From Sinorhizobium kostiense (GTDB taxonomy: Bacteria; Pseudomonadota; Alphaproteobacteria; Rhizobiales; Rhizobiaceae), in the NCBI RefSeq assembly GCF_017874595.1, contig NZ_JAGILA010000002.1, positions 868,001-932,000 on the forward strand: a stretch of DNA of 64,000 nucleotides, in the 5' to 3' direction. Both the position numbers and the translations under genes were made by a program. Below, one piece after another: positions 63,356-64,000 of the stretch. The notes under the pieces were generated by a model. It did not search any database. It had not been told where the DNA came from and worked only from the letters and a program-made list of their open reading frames with translations. The first letter of the stretch is position 1; every line of letters starts with the position of its first letter.

Positions 63356-64000
63356 CCTGCCGCTGATCTGGGCCGCCCTCATCGCCTTCGCCGTTCTCGC
63401 CTACGTCGTCCTCGACGGATTCGACCTCGGCGTCGGAATCCTCTTTCCGCTCTTTCCGGAAAAACACGACCGCGATGTGATGATGAATTCCGTCGCGCCG
63501 GTTTGGGACGGCAACGAGACTTGGCTGGTGCTGGGCGGCGGCGGTCTCATGGCGGTCTTTCCTCTCGCCTATGCCACGGTGCTGCCGGCGCTCTACGCGC
63601 CGATCATCGCCATGTTGCTCGGCCTCATCTTCCGCGGTGTCGCTTTCGAATACCGCTGGCGCACGCGGCGAGGCGAGTTCCTGTGGAACTGGGCCTTTGC
63701 CGGCGGATCGATGCTTGCTGCCTTCTCGCAGGGGCTGGCACTCGGCGCACTCGTCCAAGGGATACCGATCGCCAACCGCACCTACGTGGGTGGCTGGTGG
63801 GACTGGCTGACGCCGTTTTCCATTGTGACGGGACTTGCGATCGTCGTCGGCTATGCGCTGCTAGGGGCAACCTGGCTGGTCATGAAGACGCGCGGCCCGC
63901 TTGCCGAACATGCCCGCTCCATTGCGCTCCGATGCTCTTTCGCCACCATCGCAGCCATGGGCATAGTCAGCCTCTGGACGCCATTTCTCGAACCGGTCTA
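63345..64000 (+). CDS. cydB: Cytochrome bd-type quinol oxidase subunit II, N-terminal part
   Basis: The gene starts inside the last codons of cydA (11-base overlap, other frame) and is cut by the right edge after 218 codons. It reads MDIDLPLIWAALIAFAVLAY, then VVLDGFDLGVGILFPLFPEK and APVWDGNETWLVLGGGGLMA, the conserved CydB start with several membrane helices. It should pair with CydA as the oxidase core. Confidence 0.95.
   Translation, partial: MDIDLPLIWAALIAFAVLAYVVLDGFDLGVGILFPLFPEKHDRDVMMNSVAPVWDGNETWLVLGGGGLMAVFPLAYATVLPALYAPIIAMLLGLIFRGVAFEYRWRTRRGEFLWNWAFAGGSMLAAFSQGLALGALVQGIPIANRTYVGGWWDWLTPFSIVTGLAIVVGYALLGATWLVMKTRGPLAEHARSIALRCSFATIAAMGIVSLWTPFLEPV

Overview
The window reads as a chromosomal segment of a Sinorhizobium/Ensifer-type alphaproteobacterium. 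The grounds are high-GC coding sequence, a che operon of the rhizobial order with the small cheS gene and the soluble receptor gene icpA, a rhizobial rhaRSTPQUK/rhaDI locus, the rkp-1 K-antigen region with one giant rkpA, and rhizobial dispersed palindromes. No insertion sequence, prophage or CRISPR array was seen, and two tRNA genes (Phe, Thr) are present. Most of the window looks like core chromosome. Family names rest on recognised motifs and remembered gene orders; no database search was possible.

Layout. 1-5302: minus-strand che operon (icpA, cheS, cheY1, cheA, cheW, cheR cut by the left edge). 5971-16959: L-rhamnose use, with rhaR plus the ABC importer, mutarotase and kinase on the minus strand and rhaDI divergent on the plus strand; an inverted repeat lies over both likely -35 boxes between them. 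17158-18422: small membrane and hypothetical proteins and a YbaK-family protein. 18658-24525: housekeeping genes on the minus strand (tRNA-Phe, yacG, maf, infA, a low-molecular-weight phosphatase, a UPF0262 gene, hisD, a DUF2948 gene, murA). 24694-33626: a small basic protein, tRNA-Thr, kup, a class A penicillin-binding protein, several small proteins missed by length cut-offs, and pncB and pncA.

33832-49315 is the K-antigen region: rkpU (export lipoprotein) divergent from rkpAGHIJ, followed by convergent kpsF. RkpA is a single 2498-residue chain with KS-AT-DH-(degenerate MT)-ER-KR-ACP and no thioesterase. RkpG belongs to the alpha-oxoamine synthase family, RkpH resembles 3-ketodihydrosphingosine reductase, RkpI has an LtaS-type phosphoglycerol transferase fold, and RkpJ resembles KpsS. 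Read together they suggest, by inference, a dedicated route to a sphingoid-type lipid anchor that receives a polar head group and a Kdo linker; kpsF would supply the Kdo precursor.

49633-53396 holds a compact small-gene unit with a strong promoter, a fused secDF and a putative secreted protein. 53573-61747 carries a TetR-aruH-aruI-like operon (arginine transaminase route), divergent from a polar amino acid ABC importer with an M20 amidohydrolase. The right end has cydA and the start of cydB (short, cyanide-insensitive type), with an FNR/FixK-like box upstream.
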